DNA from: Volvox africanus
Lineage: Eukaryota; Chlorophyta; Chlorophyceae; Chlamydomonadales; Volvocaceae
DNA length: 64,000 nt
NCBI GenBank assembly: GCA_030268105.1
Contig: BSDZ01000026.1
Location: 996,001-1,060,000, forward strand
Direction of reading: 5' to 3'
Numbering within the stretch: position 1 is the stretch's first letter; each line of letters opens with the position of its first letter. The notes beneath the pieces are model-generated. The model did not search any database. It was given only the letters and a program-made list of their open reading frames with translations, and was not told where the DNA came from. Both the position numbers and the translations under genes were made by a program. Of the stretch, positions 34,738 through 44,241 are shown piece after piece.

Positions 34738-35680
34738 TGCACCAGCTCTAGACATCTCTCTGCCCGGGAGTCAGATTCATGAAACGGTTTGCGTGGGTGA
34801 TTTGCCATCACACACTCCGCACAAAGCAACGTACCCAGCTCCCTGAGACGGTCCGACACAACATCAATGCCCGTGATCATCCTTTCCTCAACCAGCCTTG
34901 CCACATTGAAGTAGCTTAGGTGGCCATACCGCGAATGCCACAACTTAGCACGATCACGCACAGGCAGTACGGCAGCAACGGGCTTGCTGTGCCTACCACA
35001 GGTCATTTCCTCTGCATGGACCGCATATACGGACAATTTGCAGCTCGCCTCAAAGTACCAGTCCTCACGCTGGTGAAACACGCTCATGGACGAACCATAA
35101 CCTGAATATTCAGCCCCTCGGGCTGTGAGCTGTTTTAGGGAGATCAGCCGGAAGTGAAACTCCGGCACATAAAAGACTCCCTTGACAGTGATCAAGACTG
35201 GCTCCCCTGTCCGATCCTGTCGAAACGCATGCAGTGACCTTGATGAATCAATGCGCAACACAATGTCACCATAACCTATCGCATATAACGGCTTTCCCAT
35301 TACTGGTGTGAGCGCAATTGGTTCTTCCAGCACACGGTAATTTTGAAGGCTATCCTTATCGGGCGTCATGTGATAAAATGAACCTGAATCAACGAACCAC
35401 ATCCGCTTGCTATTCAATTCCGAGGCTGACTTGTCACACAGCAGCGTTTCACCCTTCGACTGTGGTACCACCATAGCTGCAGGAGTGGTCGCCCCCATAC
35501 CCCACTCATTCTCCAGCCAATCCACATAGTCAATCATCATCTGATTAATGGCACCCATAGACAACACAACCTCCGACGATGAGGTCACCTTGTGCTCGCC
35601 TCCAGTTGGTGTTTCCTTTACTGCCTCGTCCTGGTCCAAGCTCAGCTCTCTGGTATGTGCGTCGTACTTCCAGGCAGTTT
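34738..35680 (-). pseudogene. Copia-1 protease and integrase N-terminus
   Basis: Minus-strand frame with MWFVDSGSFYHMTPD (Copia aspartic protease, DSG), and LWHSRYGHLSYFNVARLV plus ECVMANHPRKPFHES (GAG-pre-integrase and zinc finger). It stops at the Gypsy insertion (after CLELVHM) and resumes at 27375. The frame is open upstream to about 35680 but out of phase with the preceding linker, so a frameshift lies near 35640-35690. Confidence 0.9.
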
Positions 35681-36217
35681 TGACGTCTTGATGAGATCAG
35701 AGGTGGATGGAAGGTCGTCTAAGAACGGCGCCTCAGGTTCCACACTAGATTTCTCCAGCAGCTCCGCCAGCCTCTCTATCATATACCCTTTCCACCGCTC
35801 TATTATTGACACCTCTAACTCCTCCAGCGGCTCCGCCAGCCTCTCTGTCAGATACTCTTTCCACCGCTCTATTATCGACGCCTCTAACTCCTTCAGCAGC
35901 TCTTCTGGTGACTCAGTTTCCGCCGCCGCTGACTGCTCCAGCGGCTCCACCATTGGCGACTCCATTGCCGCCGCCGCTGACTGCTCCAGCAGCTCCACCA
36001 TTGGCAACTCAATTGCCGCCGCCGCTGACTGCTCCAGCGGCTCCACCATTGGCGACTCAATTGCCGCCGCCGTGGTCTCTTCCCGCGGCACCACGACGCG
36101 CATTTCAATCATGTCGTCGTCGTCACCACACGGCAGGTCTCCTGACGGCTCCCATGACCAAATCGCGGCCTCCACCTTCGATTCTGAGTCATAGTCCTCC
36201 GTCTTCGTGACCATCAT
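35642..36217 (-). pseudogene. Copia-1 acidic repeat linker between gag and protease
   Basis: A 191-residue frame overlapping the gag stop. It holds about four tandem acidic/alanine units (SPMVEPLEQSAAA-like) and two ERWKEYLTERLAEPLEELE-like units. No family is recognised. It is probably the variable gag-protease spacer of this element, in a different phase from both neighbours. Confidence 0.6.
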
Positions 36218-37448
36218 TGCGGGTCCACCGGGCTCTCTACCAGCTCCGACGGCAGGAACATGAAGATGGGTCCATCCTTTGGGAAGTCATCATCTTCGTC
36301 CCGGTCCAACTTCTTCTCCTCACGCTTCCTTGGTGCGCTCCAGCATTGGGCCAGTGTGTGGCCTGTCTTCTTGCAATGTGTACAGAAGGGCTTGTCCTCT
36401 TTCTGCTTCTTGCAGTCAGCCGAGCGGTGCCCACGCTGTCCACAATTATAGCATCGCCCCCTGAAGCCGCTGTCGTTGTTGTTGATGTTGTTGTTGCCGC
36501 CATCGTCGCGCTTGCCCTTGTTGCGATTGTTGAATCGCTCTTGTCCAGCATATAGCGACACGGTTGTCGCCTCCGTCGCCTCAGCCTCCACCTGCTGTTC
36601 CACTAGCAAGAGCTTGCCCTCCAATTCTTCTAGATCTTTAGGCATTGCAATTGCAAACAAGGAGTTGGTAAATTGTTTATACGATGACGTGAGGCCGGTT
36701 AACGCGTGCGTAATTGCGTTTGAGTCTGATACCGTATCACCGCACTCCTTAAGCTCTGCGACGAGATCCTTGATCCTTTTCATATAGCTCCTGAGGCTCT
36801 CTCCAGGCTTCATCTTTACACTGCTCAGTTGCTTCCAGAGGACCGGCTTTCGCGTGATCATCATGTCCTTGTATTGCTTCTCCAGAGCCTTGTAGAGCTC
36901 GTTGATGTCGTCATGTTTCTCCCAGAGGTCTAGATCTCCGTCTTCGAGGAGGTTGACGATTACTGATTTTGCGGATTCATGCTTGTCCGCGTTGGTATCG
37001 TCTCAGGGCTTCGACAACGCCCCACCGGCCTTGGCTGCAGTGATCGCTGCCTTTGACCTCAGAATCCACACTGAACGATTCTTAAGGGAAAGCTTCTCAT
37101 TATACACTGAGCGAACTGTTGGAATATGAGCAACACTCATATACGGAACAAATCAAGAATATGGCCCAATGAGGGGCCGGGCGCTTTGCTGACTGCAACA
37201 TGTTATGAGCCCCGAGCGCACGTGCGCGGCAGGCCCAGAGGTCACCGGTTCAAATCCCGCTGGCTATTGACCAGGGTACGAAGGCCGGGACGAGGCAGTC
37301 ATCGGAAGCCCGTGAAGCTCGACGGAGTGACGCTCACGGGAGGGTATTGGAATGTGAGCAACACTCATATACGAAAGAATGTCAGAGCAAGAAATACGGC
37401 CCAGTGAGGGGCCGGGCGCTTTGCTGACTTCAACACCGGTGTCTCCAT
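36214..37448 (-). pseudogene. Copia-1 gag, split by a TRIM
   Basis: The start is inferred at 37446-37448 (ATGGAGACACC), 14 bases below the primer-binding site. The TRIM at 37117-37435 interrupts it after five codons. Then come KLSLKNRSVWILRSKAAI, a TGA near 37001, LLEDGDLDLWEKHDD, and the UBN2-type capsid region with SYMKRIKDLVAELKE. Two zinc knuckles follow, CYNCGQRGHRSADC and CTHCKKTGHTLAQC. It ends at 36214-36216. Confidence 0.88.
37117..37435 (+). mobile_element. TRIM (miniature LTR retrotransposon) with LTR90 ends
   Basis: Direct repeats at 37117-37200 and 37345-37435 are LTR90 copies. Directly after the first is TGTTATGAGCCCCG (37201-37214), 13 of 14 bases identical to the primer-binding site of the Copia elements here. 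Before the second is CACGGGAGGG, a polypurine tract. There is no coding. The internal part contains CCCAGAGGTC ... GGTTCAAATCC (37234-37257), similar to the 3' half of a tRNA. No clean target duplication was found. Confidence 0.75.
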
Positions 37449-37462
37449 TTCGCCGCCTTAGG

Positions 37463-37476
37463 CGGGGCTCATAACC
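37463..37476 (-). promoter_or_regulatory. Copia-1 primer-binding site (half-tRNA type)
   Basis: On the minus strand, GGTTATGAGCCCCG abuts the 5' LTR. It is complementary to CGGGGCTCATAACC, an anticodon arm with CAT in a CTCATAA loop (methionine tRNA), not to a tRNA 3' end. Drosophila copia and yeast Ty5 prime from the anticodon arm of cleaved initiator tRNA in this way. Confidence 0.75.
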
Positions 37477-37693
37477 TGACGTAGTTTGAGCTGTGTAACC
37501 TATCGTGCCTATCCCTCCTGAGCTATTCCTCGAGCCTTACTCGCACATTCAGTTACATCAACTAAAGATACGTGTGCCCGCTGCACATAAATAGGGAAGT
37601 CGTGCAGTACCAGTTGTACCGCAAACAATTCAAAAGCTCAGCACAGCACAGAGGTCTGACCGATACGGATGTCCTACCGCACTAATTACAACA
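37477..37693 (-). repeat. Copia-1 5' LTR, internally deleted (217 bp)
   Basis: Same ends as the 408-base 3' LTR but missing about 191 bases between two AGGTCT direct repeats. It is followed by CAAAC. Confidence 0.93.
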
Positions 37694-38203
37694 CAAACAA
37701 GTTCGCCCCAAACAAACTTATAATGCTTACACGGCCAACCCCATTGCCGTAGTGCATTTCTTAAATTTTATCTCTCCAAGTGCCTTCATCAGCAAAACTG
37801 CCACCTTACACCAAACACCATGAAAAACGCAGCCTCACACCTAGAGGCCCGCTCTTGCAGTAGGGGTTCTGCACATTGATCTGCTTGGAATTACTCCTAA
37901 ACATGACGCACTCATCAGATAATTGCATGTTGAGATTCAGGGCCAATGGAATGACTCCACCGCCCCCTGGTGTCAAAATCACGCCACTACTTGACCAAGT
38001 GCCTACATTGCTGTTCTGGAACGGTCCGCACTGCCCAAAATTGACATACCATGAACGCACTCAAGCGGTTTACCACTGGTATGAAATAGGGCTCAAAACA
38101 CATCTGATTGGGTCTTCACCTCGATGGGCCAATGGCACTCTTACGTTGCCCAGACACAAGATGCGATAAAGGATTGTGTACCCCCTCATGGTGACACTTC
38201 TCG

Positions 38204-38553
38204 CATAGGTGTTCAGGCACGACTGTTATGGCACGACTAATATGCCCCTGGAGTTCCAGGTTCTTCCCCGACCGAGAGCAGGCCAAAGACCCTAAAGTTA
38301 AGGGCAGGGTGCCCCCATGTCGATGGACGATGACGACCCCAATTAGAGTGACCTGCGAGCTGACCAGTAGAGGAGTTGATGCCTTAGTTGATTCGGCAGA
38401 TTCCGCTGGATGCTGGTGGTGGGTGCTGAACCTGGGAAAACCACTGATTTCGGAGAAGTCGGCATGGGAGACTGGATGAGGGTGCCCCGAAATACCGGGG
38501 AAGGTAGGGAATGCCAGGTTAGTGGCCACGGGTGATGTACCCCCCTATCCTAC
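38204..38553. mobile_element. Dispersed repeat S, copy 2, with ACACTTCTCG target duplication
   Basis: ACACTTCTCG occurs at 38194-38203 and 38554-38563. The paralogue of element X (41575-41590 region) has one copy and no insert. The insert is about 350 bases, of which 38264-38553 matches the copies at 15094 and 51038; the extra 60 bases at the left are found only here. The 10-base duplication and one variable end would fit a retroposon. Confidence 0.7.
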
Positions 38554-38690
38554 ACACTTCTCGTGGCGTTACTCAACCGCCATACCCCACAGGAGCATTT
38601 AGATAAAAATAACTCAGCAACCAACCTCTAACTAAGGGGTGCTAGGAATCGCAGAACTCAGCCGCCCTTCCTCACAGGAACCGAGGCATT

Positions 38691-39378
38691 TAGACACGCT
38701 TCAGGTGTTGCCTCAAACTGCTGTACTGTTGTGGCCTTCACTAGCAAAACACCCAATGGTGTTGCATGGGTTACCACAAGCTGCTGTACTATCACGGTCT
38801 GCACTAGCACATCACTCTTCAGTGCTCTAGTGAACAACAGAAACCGCCGTACTGCCACATCCTTTGGAGGACTTGACCCTCCAAAAATCAGACATACTGT
38901 GCCCAGTGCGCAACCAAGTATGTTGGGAAGAAACTGTCTTTCCCACACATTTGAAAATGTGCTGATCATATCCCCGTGAGCAATACCAGCTCGACGGTGT
39001 TGCCGTGTACATGAGGACTCAAACCTCAACGGCCCTTGGAGGACCCCAAACCTGGGCTTCCCGACCCTGGGCTACTGCCAGTGGGAAATCTATCCCAATA
39101 CAACATGGGAATTGAACCTCCAATCCCAGACCATGCTGTGCCCAGCACAGAATCATCGGCCTGAATATCCTGGCTTGTCGCCAACTGTCCATGGATACCA
39201 GATAAGTGAATCCCGTTAACATAAACAGCCACTGACAATGACTTGACGTTACCCCCAATGAGGTAACTACGTGCAAATCAAGCAAAGCAATCATAAAGAC
39301 GTGCAAAGCAGTTGCAGCCTTCCATCCCTCATTACATCAGGGGATAACCAGGATAGCTACCCAAACATAATTGAGAGC
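38691..39378. other. Unassigned repeat-derived sequence
   Basis: Between element X and Copia-2a. It contains an imperfect tandem segment near 38705-38790 (CTGCTGTACT repeated). No coding was recognised. Confidence 0.4.
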
Positions 39379-39442
39379 AGTCCACAGGACTCTGCCATCG
39401 ACTCCCAAACACATGTCATACATACTCATTGGGCAGCCCTCT

Positions 39443-39590
39443 TCCAGCCAGGCTCTATCCTGCTGGGAACTCATCAGGCGACCTCTCATCAGGTCCCTCT
39501 TCCAGCCATGATCTATCCTGCTGGGAACTCATCAGGCGACCTCTCATCAGGTCCCTCTTCAAGCCAGGATCTATCCTGCTGGTCATACCT
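39443..39590. repeat. 58-bp tandem repeat in Copia-2 (about 2.5 copies)
   Basis: Unit beginning TCCAGCCAGGCTCTATCCTG, repeating at 39443, 39501 and 39559. The same array is in Copia-2b at about 44391-44535. Confidence 0.9.
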
Positions 39591-40898
39591 GTAGAATAAA
39601 CACTTTGCGCACACCCTTGTATGGTGTCGCCTCGTAAACATGAACATTAGCCACCAACAGTCCATCCCAGGGTCATTCATACTGCTGCTCCGTCTGCCCT
39701 ACACAAGGGCACTCAGACCATAGACCTCTGACTCTCTAAGCCTCAAAACAAAAGTCAATAGCTCCAGCATCCAGCCACACACATCCAGGTGAACAAGGCC
39801 AAGCAACTGATCTGCCTCATGTCCGATTGAGGGAATTAGCTATGTTCCCTTAATATGACACAAAAACTCACAAATGGCTGCAACCTAGATGGCTTCACAT
39901 ATCCCTCGAGTTCAAGGTACTGACCTTCCAGTTGACATAACCTGAACATCATGATAAACAAAGGTCCGTCGGGCTCTCATGGCCCTCACGTCGTACCACC
40001 AAGGCAGACGCTGTCGTTTCACTGCGCTGCATGAGGTCTGAGTTACGGGCAGGCAAACATCCACAAATTGGGGATTAGGCAGGGCACCGCTGACAGAACC
40101 AAAACAAATCAAGAGTTGATTCAGGTCGCCAATCACTACCACAAGCAAATGCCATACCGCCCAATGGCAGTACTCGAACGTACTCAGAAACATACGGCCA
40201 AATGGCAGTACGCGAACATAGCTGTACCTAGTGGTGTGATCAAAACTTCTGCCCCTTTTTCCTCAAGGCCATTAGAAGCTGCAATTCTGCAGTACTCTGA
40301 ACTGCACGAAACAAAGTTGTTCTCACCAAGAGAACGCCACCTCTTGCATCGTTAGCGTTTCCTAACAAGAGTTCTCCATGAGATAACGTGCGGCTGACAG
40401 GCACAGGCCACTCACAGGCGAGGTCTATGGCTCGGCAGGCACATCAATTGCCTTGAACTGCTATGGGGTGCTCTGACAAAACATAGCAATAAAGCACCTA
40501 TCAAAACGTCGCCTGAGCTGTTATCAATATAGTTGAAATCCACCTTGCTCGAACTACAAACAAAGCGCCGCGCCGCGAGCTGCCCAGTAAATAAAGGCAT
40601 AGTCGAAAAGCTTTCAACGTATAAATGCGGTAATGGTTCGAATTCACTGTGAAGTTACCGCCAATCCGCTCCATCTTTGCGTCGGCATCGTTGTAGCTCG
40701 TGAACGACCAGTAAAAGTTTTTCGGCGCTTTTAAGGTGTCCTCAGAAGGAACCATAACCTGATCGTTGATCTCCTTTGTAGCGCCATTTTCCTCGTAGTC
40801 GCGACTGACTTGCACTTTGCCGCCAAATCGCACCAGGCGGCGACCCTGACATCACCGCCAGTCTTTCCTTGCAAAACTGCTTGTCTAGCCCTTCCATC

Positions 40899-41219
40899 TT
40901 AATTTGCCATTTTAAAGTCACTTAGCTCCTGTCGTAGTGCTACCTTTCTCGTGTTGCAGGTTGATGCGAACGTAGCCGCCAAAGCGTCCCAGGCGGCCTT
41001 CGCATTTGCCGCCCGAACAACTGCTTCGAGGTGATGGTTCTTTACGTTCTTGGCCATCACACTCTTGACCTTGTCGGAGATGATGACATCCGCCTCTGCA
41101 ATTGGTGCTTGTAGCAGGGCGCGACTGTATCCAAGCTCCGCGCACAACAATTGGAATCGTAGTTTCCAAGTTGAGTAGTTGTGTAGGTCCAGCGGCTCGT
41201 CCAGCCTATCCTTTCCCAT
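40899..41219 (-). pseudogene. Copia-2a gag N-terminal region
   Basis: MGKDRLDEPLDLHNYSTWKL then KNHHLEAVVRAANAKAAWDA and LRQELSDFKMAN. This fits the UBN2/DUF4219-type Copia gag (NYxxW near the start, AWDxL later). It ends at a stop after 106 residues, before any zinc knuckle. A neighbouring frame (40501-40833, CDFGGKVQVSRDYEENG-like) is conserved in Copia-2b but is not recognised. Confidence 0.8.
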
Positions 41220-41292
41220 TGCGATGACCTATAAACGCGAAGATCAACACTAGAATGGGCAAAAGATGTCAGGCTCCGCGGTCAACGATGAC

Positions 41293-41306
41293 CGGGGCTC
41301 ATAACC
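41293..41306 (-). promoter_or_regulatory. Copia-2a primer-binding site
   Basis: GGTTATGAGCCCCG on the minus strand, identical to the Copia-1 and Copia-2b sites, directly adjoining LTR90. Confidence 0.75.
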
Positions 41307-41396
41307 TGTTGAAGTCAGCAAAGCGCCCGGCCCCTCGTGGGCCGTATTACTTGCTCTGACATTCTTTCGTATATGAGTGTTCCTCACATTCCAACA
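41307..41396 (-). repeat. LTR90 copy serving as Copia-2a 5' LTR
   Basis: 90 bases. In the minus-strand sense it runs TGTTGGAATGTGAG...GACTTCAACA, TG...CA with inverted TGTTG/CAACA ends, directly followed by the primer-binding site. Confidence 0.8.
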
Positions 41397-42417
41397 ACTA
41401 TCTACATAAACTTTGCGTAAACTGCGTTACAGTGCGTTACGTGCGTATCGTAATGCCTCGGTTCCTGTGAGGAAGGGCGGCTGAGTTCTGCGATCCCTAG
41501 CACCCCTTAGTTGGAGGTTGGTTGCTGAGTTATGTGTATCTAAATGCCCCTGTGGGGTATGGCGGTTGAGTCACGCCACGAGAAGTGTCACCATGAGGGT
41601 GTACACAATCTTTTATCGCATCTTGTGTCTGGGCATCGTAAGGGTGCCATTGGCCCATCGAGGTGAAGACCCAATCAGATGTGTTTTGAGCCCTATTTCA
41701 TACCAGTGGTAAACCGCTTGGGTGCGTTCATGGTATGTCAATTTTGGGCAGTGCGGACCGTTGCAGAACAGCAATGTAGGCACTTGGTCAAGTAGTGGCA
41801 TGGTTTTGACACCAGGGGGCGGTGGAGTCATTCTATTGGCCCTGAATCTCAACGTGCAATTATCTGATGAGTGCGTCATGTTTAGGAGTAATTCCAAGCA
41901 GATCAATGTGCAGAACCCCTACTGCAAGAGCGGGCCTCTAGGTGTGAGGCTGCGTTTTTAATGGTGTTTGGTGTAAGATAAGGCGGCAGTTTTGCTGATG
42001 AAAGCATTTGGAGAGATAAAATTTAAGAAGTGCATTACGGTGATGGGGTTGGCCGAGTAAGCATTATAAGTTTGTTTGGGGCGAACTTGTTTGGCTTAAG
42101 TTTTTGGTTTAAAGAACTGCCCTGGTTGAAATTATCTTCTTTCACTTGTTGCGAGGTATGTCTTGAGGGGGCGTGTTATGAAATGGTATATCAGTTGGAT
42201 ATAGAGATCCATACTAACAACAATCCCGCTGTTGTAGCTGTACTCGGCGGTAAGCTATCGACCCGCGTTCGTACTGTTTGTAGTGCTATATGCGCAAGTA
42301 TATGTGCCGACTCCAGAACAAACTATTCGGACTTCTTTACTATCAGATAATATGTAACGTATACTTTCTCGTTATTACGTCAGGCTTCCTAATGTCTGAT
42401 AGTCTACGTCTCAATAA
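41397..42417 (+). mobile_element. Element X, uninterrupted paralogue with 3' LTR
   Basis: In plus-strand sense an internal remnant (about 41455-42173), a polypurine tract GAGGGGGCG (42165-42173) and the 3' LTR 42174-42417. It is colinear with 38690-37694 plus 24337-24009 on the other strand. AACTTAAGCCAAACAAGTTC near 42084-42112 (read on the minus strand) is the unoccupied Copia-1 target with one CAAAC. Confidence 0.8.
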
Positions 42418-44241
42418 AGACAGAAAGGAGAAAACAGGTTAAAGGACATTAATGATCTGTACATCCCTGTATATGAGATCCGTAATGTACCCATTCACCC
42501 ATTCAGCAATAATTTTGCTAAGCGCGCCTGGTAATTTGCACACCCCATCATCCACTCTCCGTACTACTAGTATTTGCACTAACCTGTCAGCGTCTAGCGG
42601 CCTTGACCTCCTTCTCCTTCTGATGTATGTTAGCTGCGTTGGCAGCCAGCACCATCATCTATGCATCTTCACCATGCGCGGGCTGCTTTTGGCCTTTGCT
42701 AGGGCGCCCATTATGAGTTCCTAATGGCACGTCATTTCGGCCGTTTTTCTGCGGGTTGGTGGCAATAAAGTATTTCGTACAGGACAAAAATAAACGCAGG
42801 AAAAAATTTATTCTTTTACTAGTTAAAGTAAAATACAAATCTTATGCATACGTACTACTTAAAAGTGAAGAGTAGTGCTTCCGTACTCCGTCCAGGGTTG
42901 TGCGGCTGCCAATCAATCCCATGTAAGCAACAATGTTTCGTAACCCTGCTTTACAACATCCTTTATATGTACATTTAATGCCACCCATTGTACACAGTCG
43001 TCAGGTAGTCCATGTCATACGGTAGCAGTTCTATTGGACAACCTTGCTTGCGCAGGCAGCATACGTATAATTTCTGCAGCATCAACAGCTAATCATATAT
43101 TTGTAAAGAAATAATAATTGCTTCAGTAACGAATGGAGCCGCCTTCTGCTTATGATGGAAAGTCCCGTATGAAACTCTTTACATCCCGAAAACACTTTTC
43201 CCCTGAAAGTCAGGAACATTTTCAGTGTGTCATGCCTGGAAGGGAGCCACTAGAAGGCAACATTGCATCGGATCTGCTAGATGGCATCGACCAAGGCAGC
43301 AGCCGCTTGGCTCAAAGCTTGGCTCTTCCTGGTTTTAGTAGCAATGAGAAGTGACTTCATTGTGACGAGGATGTTTAGAATCACCATTGCAACGTTTGTA
43401 CTTGAGATGCCCCGTCTATGTGCCCCGTCTTGGGAGCCAGGGCCAGCAGGATGGGATGGAAGGCAAGGGTTCTGGGCAGCCCTCAGTACAGCGCCGTCAT
43501 CGGCTTAGGCACGTGCTTGGAGTTTCTGGAGCCATGAAACAATTCTGGTTAGGAATGTGCATGACGTTTTTGATGCAATGACAAAATAATGACCGTGCTG
43601 AAAATTGTGGCGTGAATCCGTTGAACTATTCATTCCCGTGCAGCGATTGAACTATTCTGCATTGCAATATGTCTGGATTGGGGAAACATTGGGGTCATAG
43701 AGTACCTCTCACACATGCTCGTTTTCATAGTAAATTTTCACACATACGCCAAGCTGCTATGATGCTTGCCGGACAAGGCTATCTAATTTTTGGGGCCTGC
43801 TCGATGTGTCTCCATCTGGATGTGTCTCCATCTGGAAACATTGTTGCCTGGCTACTGTGTAAGGTTTGCTGTTGCCAAATTTCCTCGGTCCTTACCCAGA
43901 CTTGCTAACTCCGGCAGCTTGCTGCTCAATAATTAGAAAGCCTTCCATAATTAGAAAGGTAGCCCTGAACAGCCATGTGTGGCACTTCAGAGTTCTATGT
44001 TATAAAGTAAGCCACATGTACAGGTTCTAAATTCGTATAATGGTAGCGATTTAGCGATGTTAACAAGCGTTCACCAGAGCAATCTCTTGTACAACGACTA
44101 GTATTCATAGCGCTATCCTAAATTGAAATTAACTTTGAAGATATTTTATGCACAAAGTCTTGAGACTACTGCACAATAAGAGCAAGTAAGCAAACTAAAT
44201 AAATCCAGCAAACCCGTGCTCCGAACATTATTATGCACTAT
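42418..44241. other. No gene recognised
   Basis: About 1.8 kb. 42760-43130 is AT-rich. Short open frames (43133-43354, 43281-43508) show no domain. A 16-base motif (GATGTGTCTCCATCTG) is tandemly duplicated at about 43804-43835. It may be non-repetitive spacer between mobile elements. Confidence 0.45.

Larger units (their letters stand above)
24338..37693 (-). mobile_element. Copia-1: Ty1/Copia LTR retrotransposon, nested and inactive
   Basis: LTRs lie at 37477-37693 (5') and 24338-24745 (3'), with TGTTGTAATT...CTACGTCA ends and CAAAC on both outer sides (24333-24337 and 37694-37698). The internal order gag - protease - integrase - RT - RNase H is the Copia order. It is disrupted by a Gypsy element in the integrase, a TRIM at the start of gag, and several frameshifts and stops. 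The paralogue at about 42084-42112 shows the empty target with a single CAAAC. Confidence 0.95.
24252..38690 (-). mobile_element. Element X, 3' internal remnant split by Copia-1
   Basis: The segments 24252-24337 and 37694 to about 38690 join at CAAAC into a sequence colinear with 42173-41455, an uninterrupted paralogue. It is non-coding or decayed. A 79-residue frame (VNFGQCGP...) is open in both copies, but its differences look mostly replacement-type. Repeat S is inserted at 38204-38553. It is probably the 3' region of an LTR element whose 5' end is represented by Copia-2b. Confidence 0.65.
39379..41396 (-). mobile_element. Copia-2a: partial Copia element with LTR90 as 5' LTR
   Basis: In minus-strand sense: LTR90 (41307-41396), primer-binding site (41293-41306), leader, gag (41219 down), then about 1.5 kb of decayed internal sequence also present in Copia-2b (44320-45944). 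No pol or 3' LTR was recognised. It lies back to back with the element X paralogue. Confidence 0.65.

Noticed and set aside
37806..38060. 79-84 residue conserved frame (VNFGQCGP...) in both element X copies as a gene
   Set aside because: The two copies are near-identical overall and the few differences in this frame look mostly amino-acid changing, so there is no sign of protein constraint.
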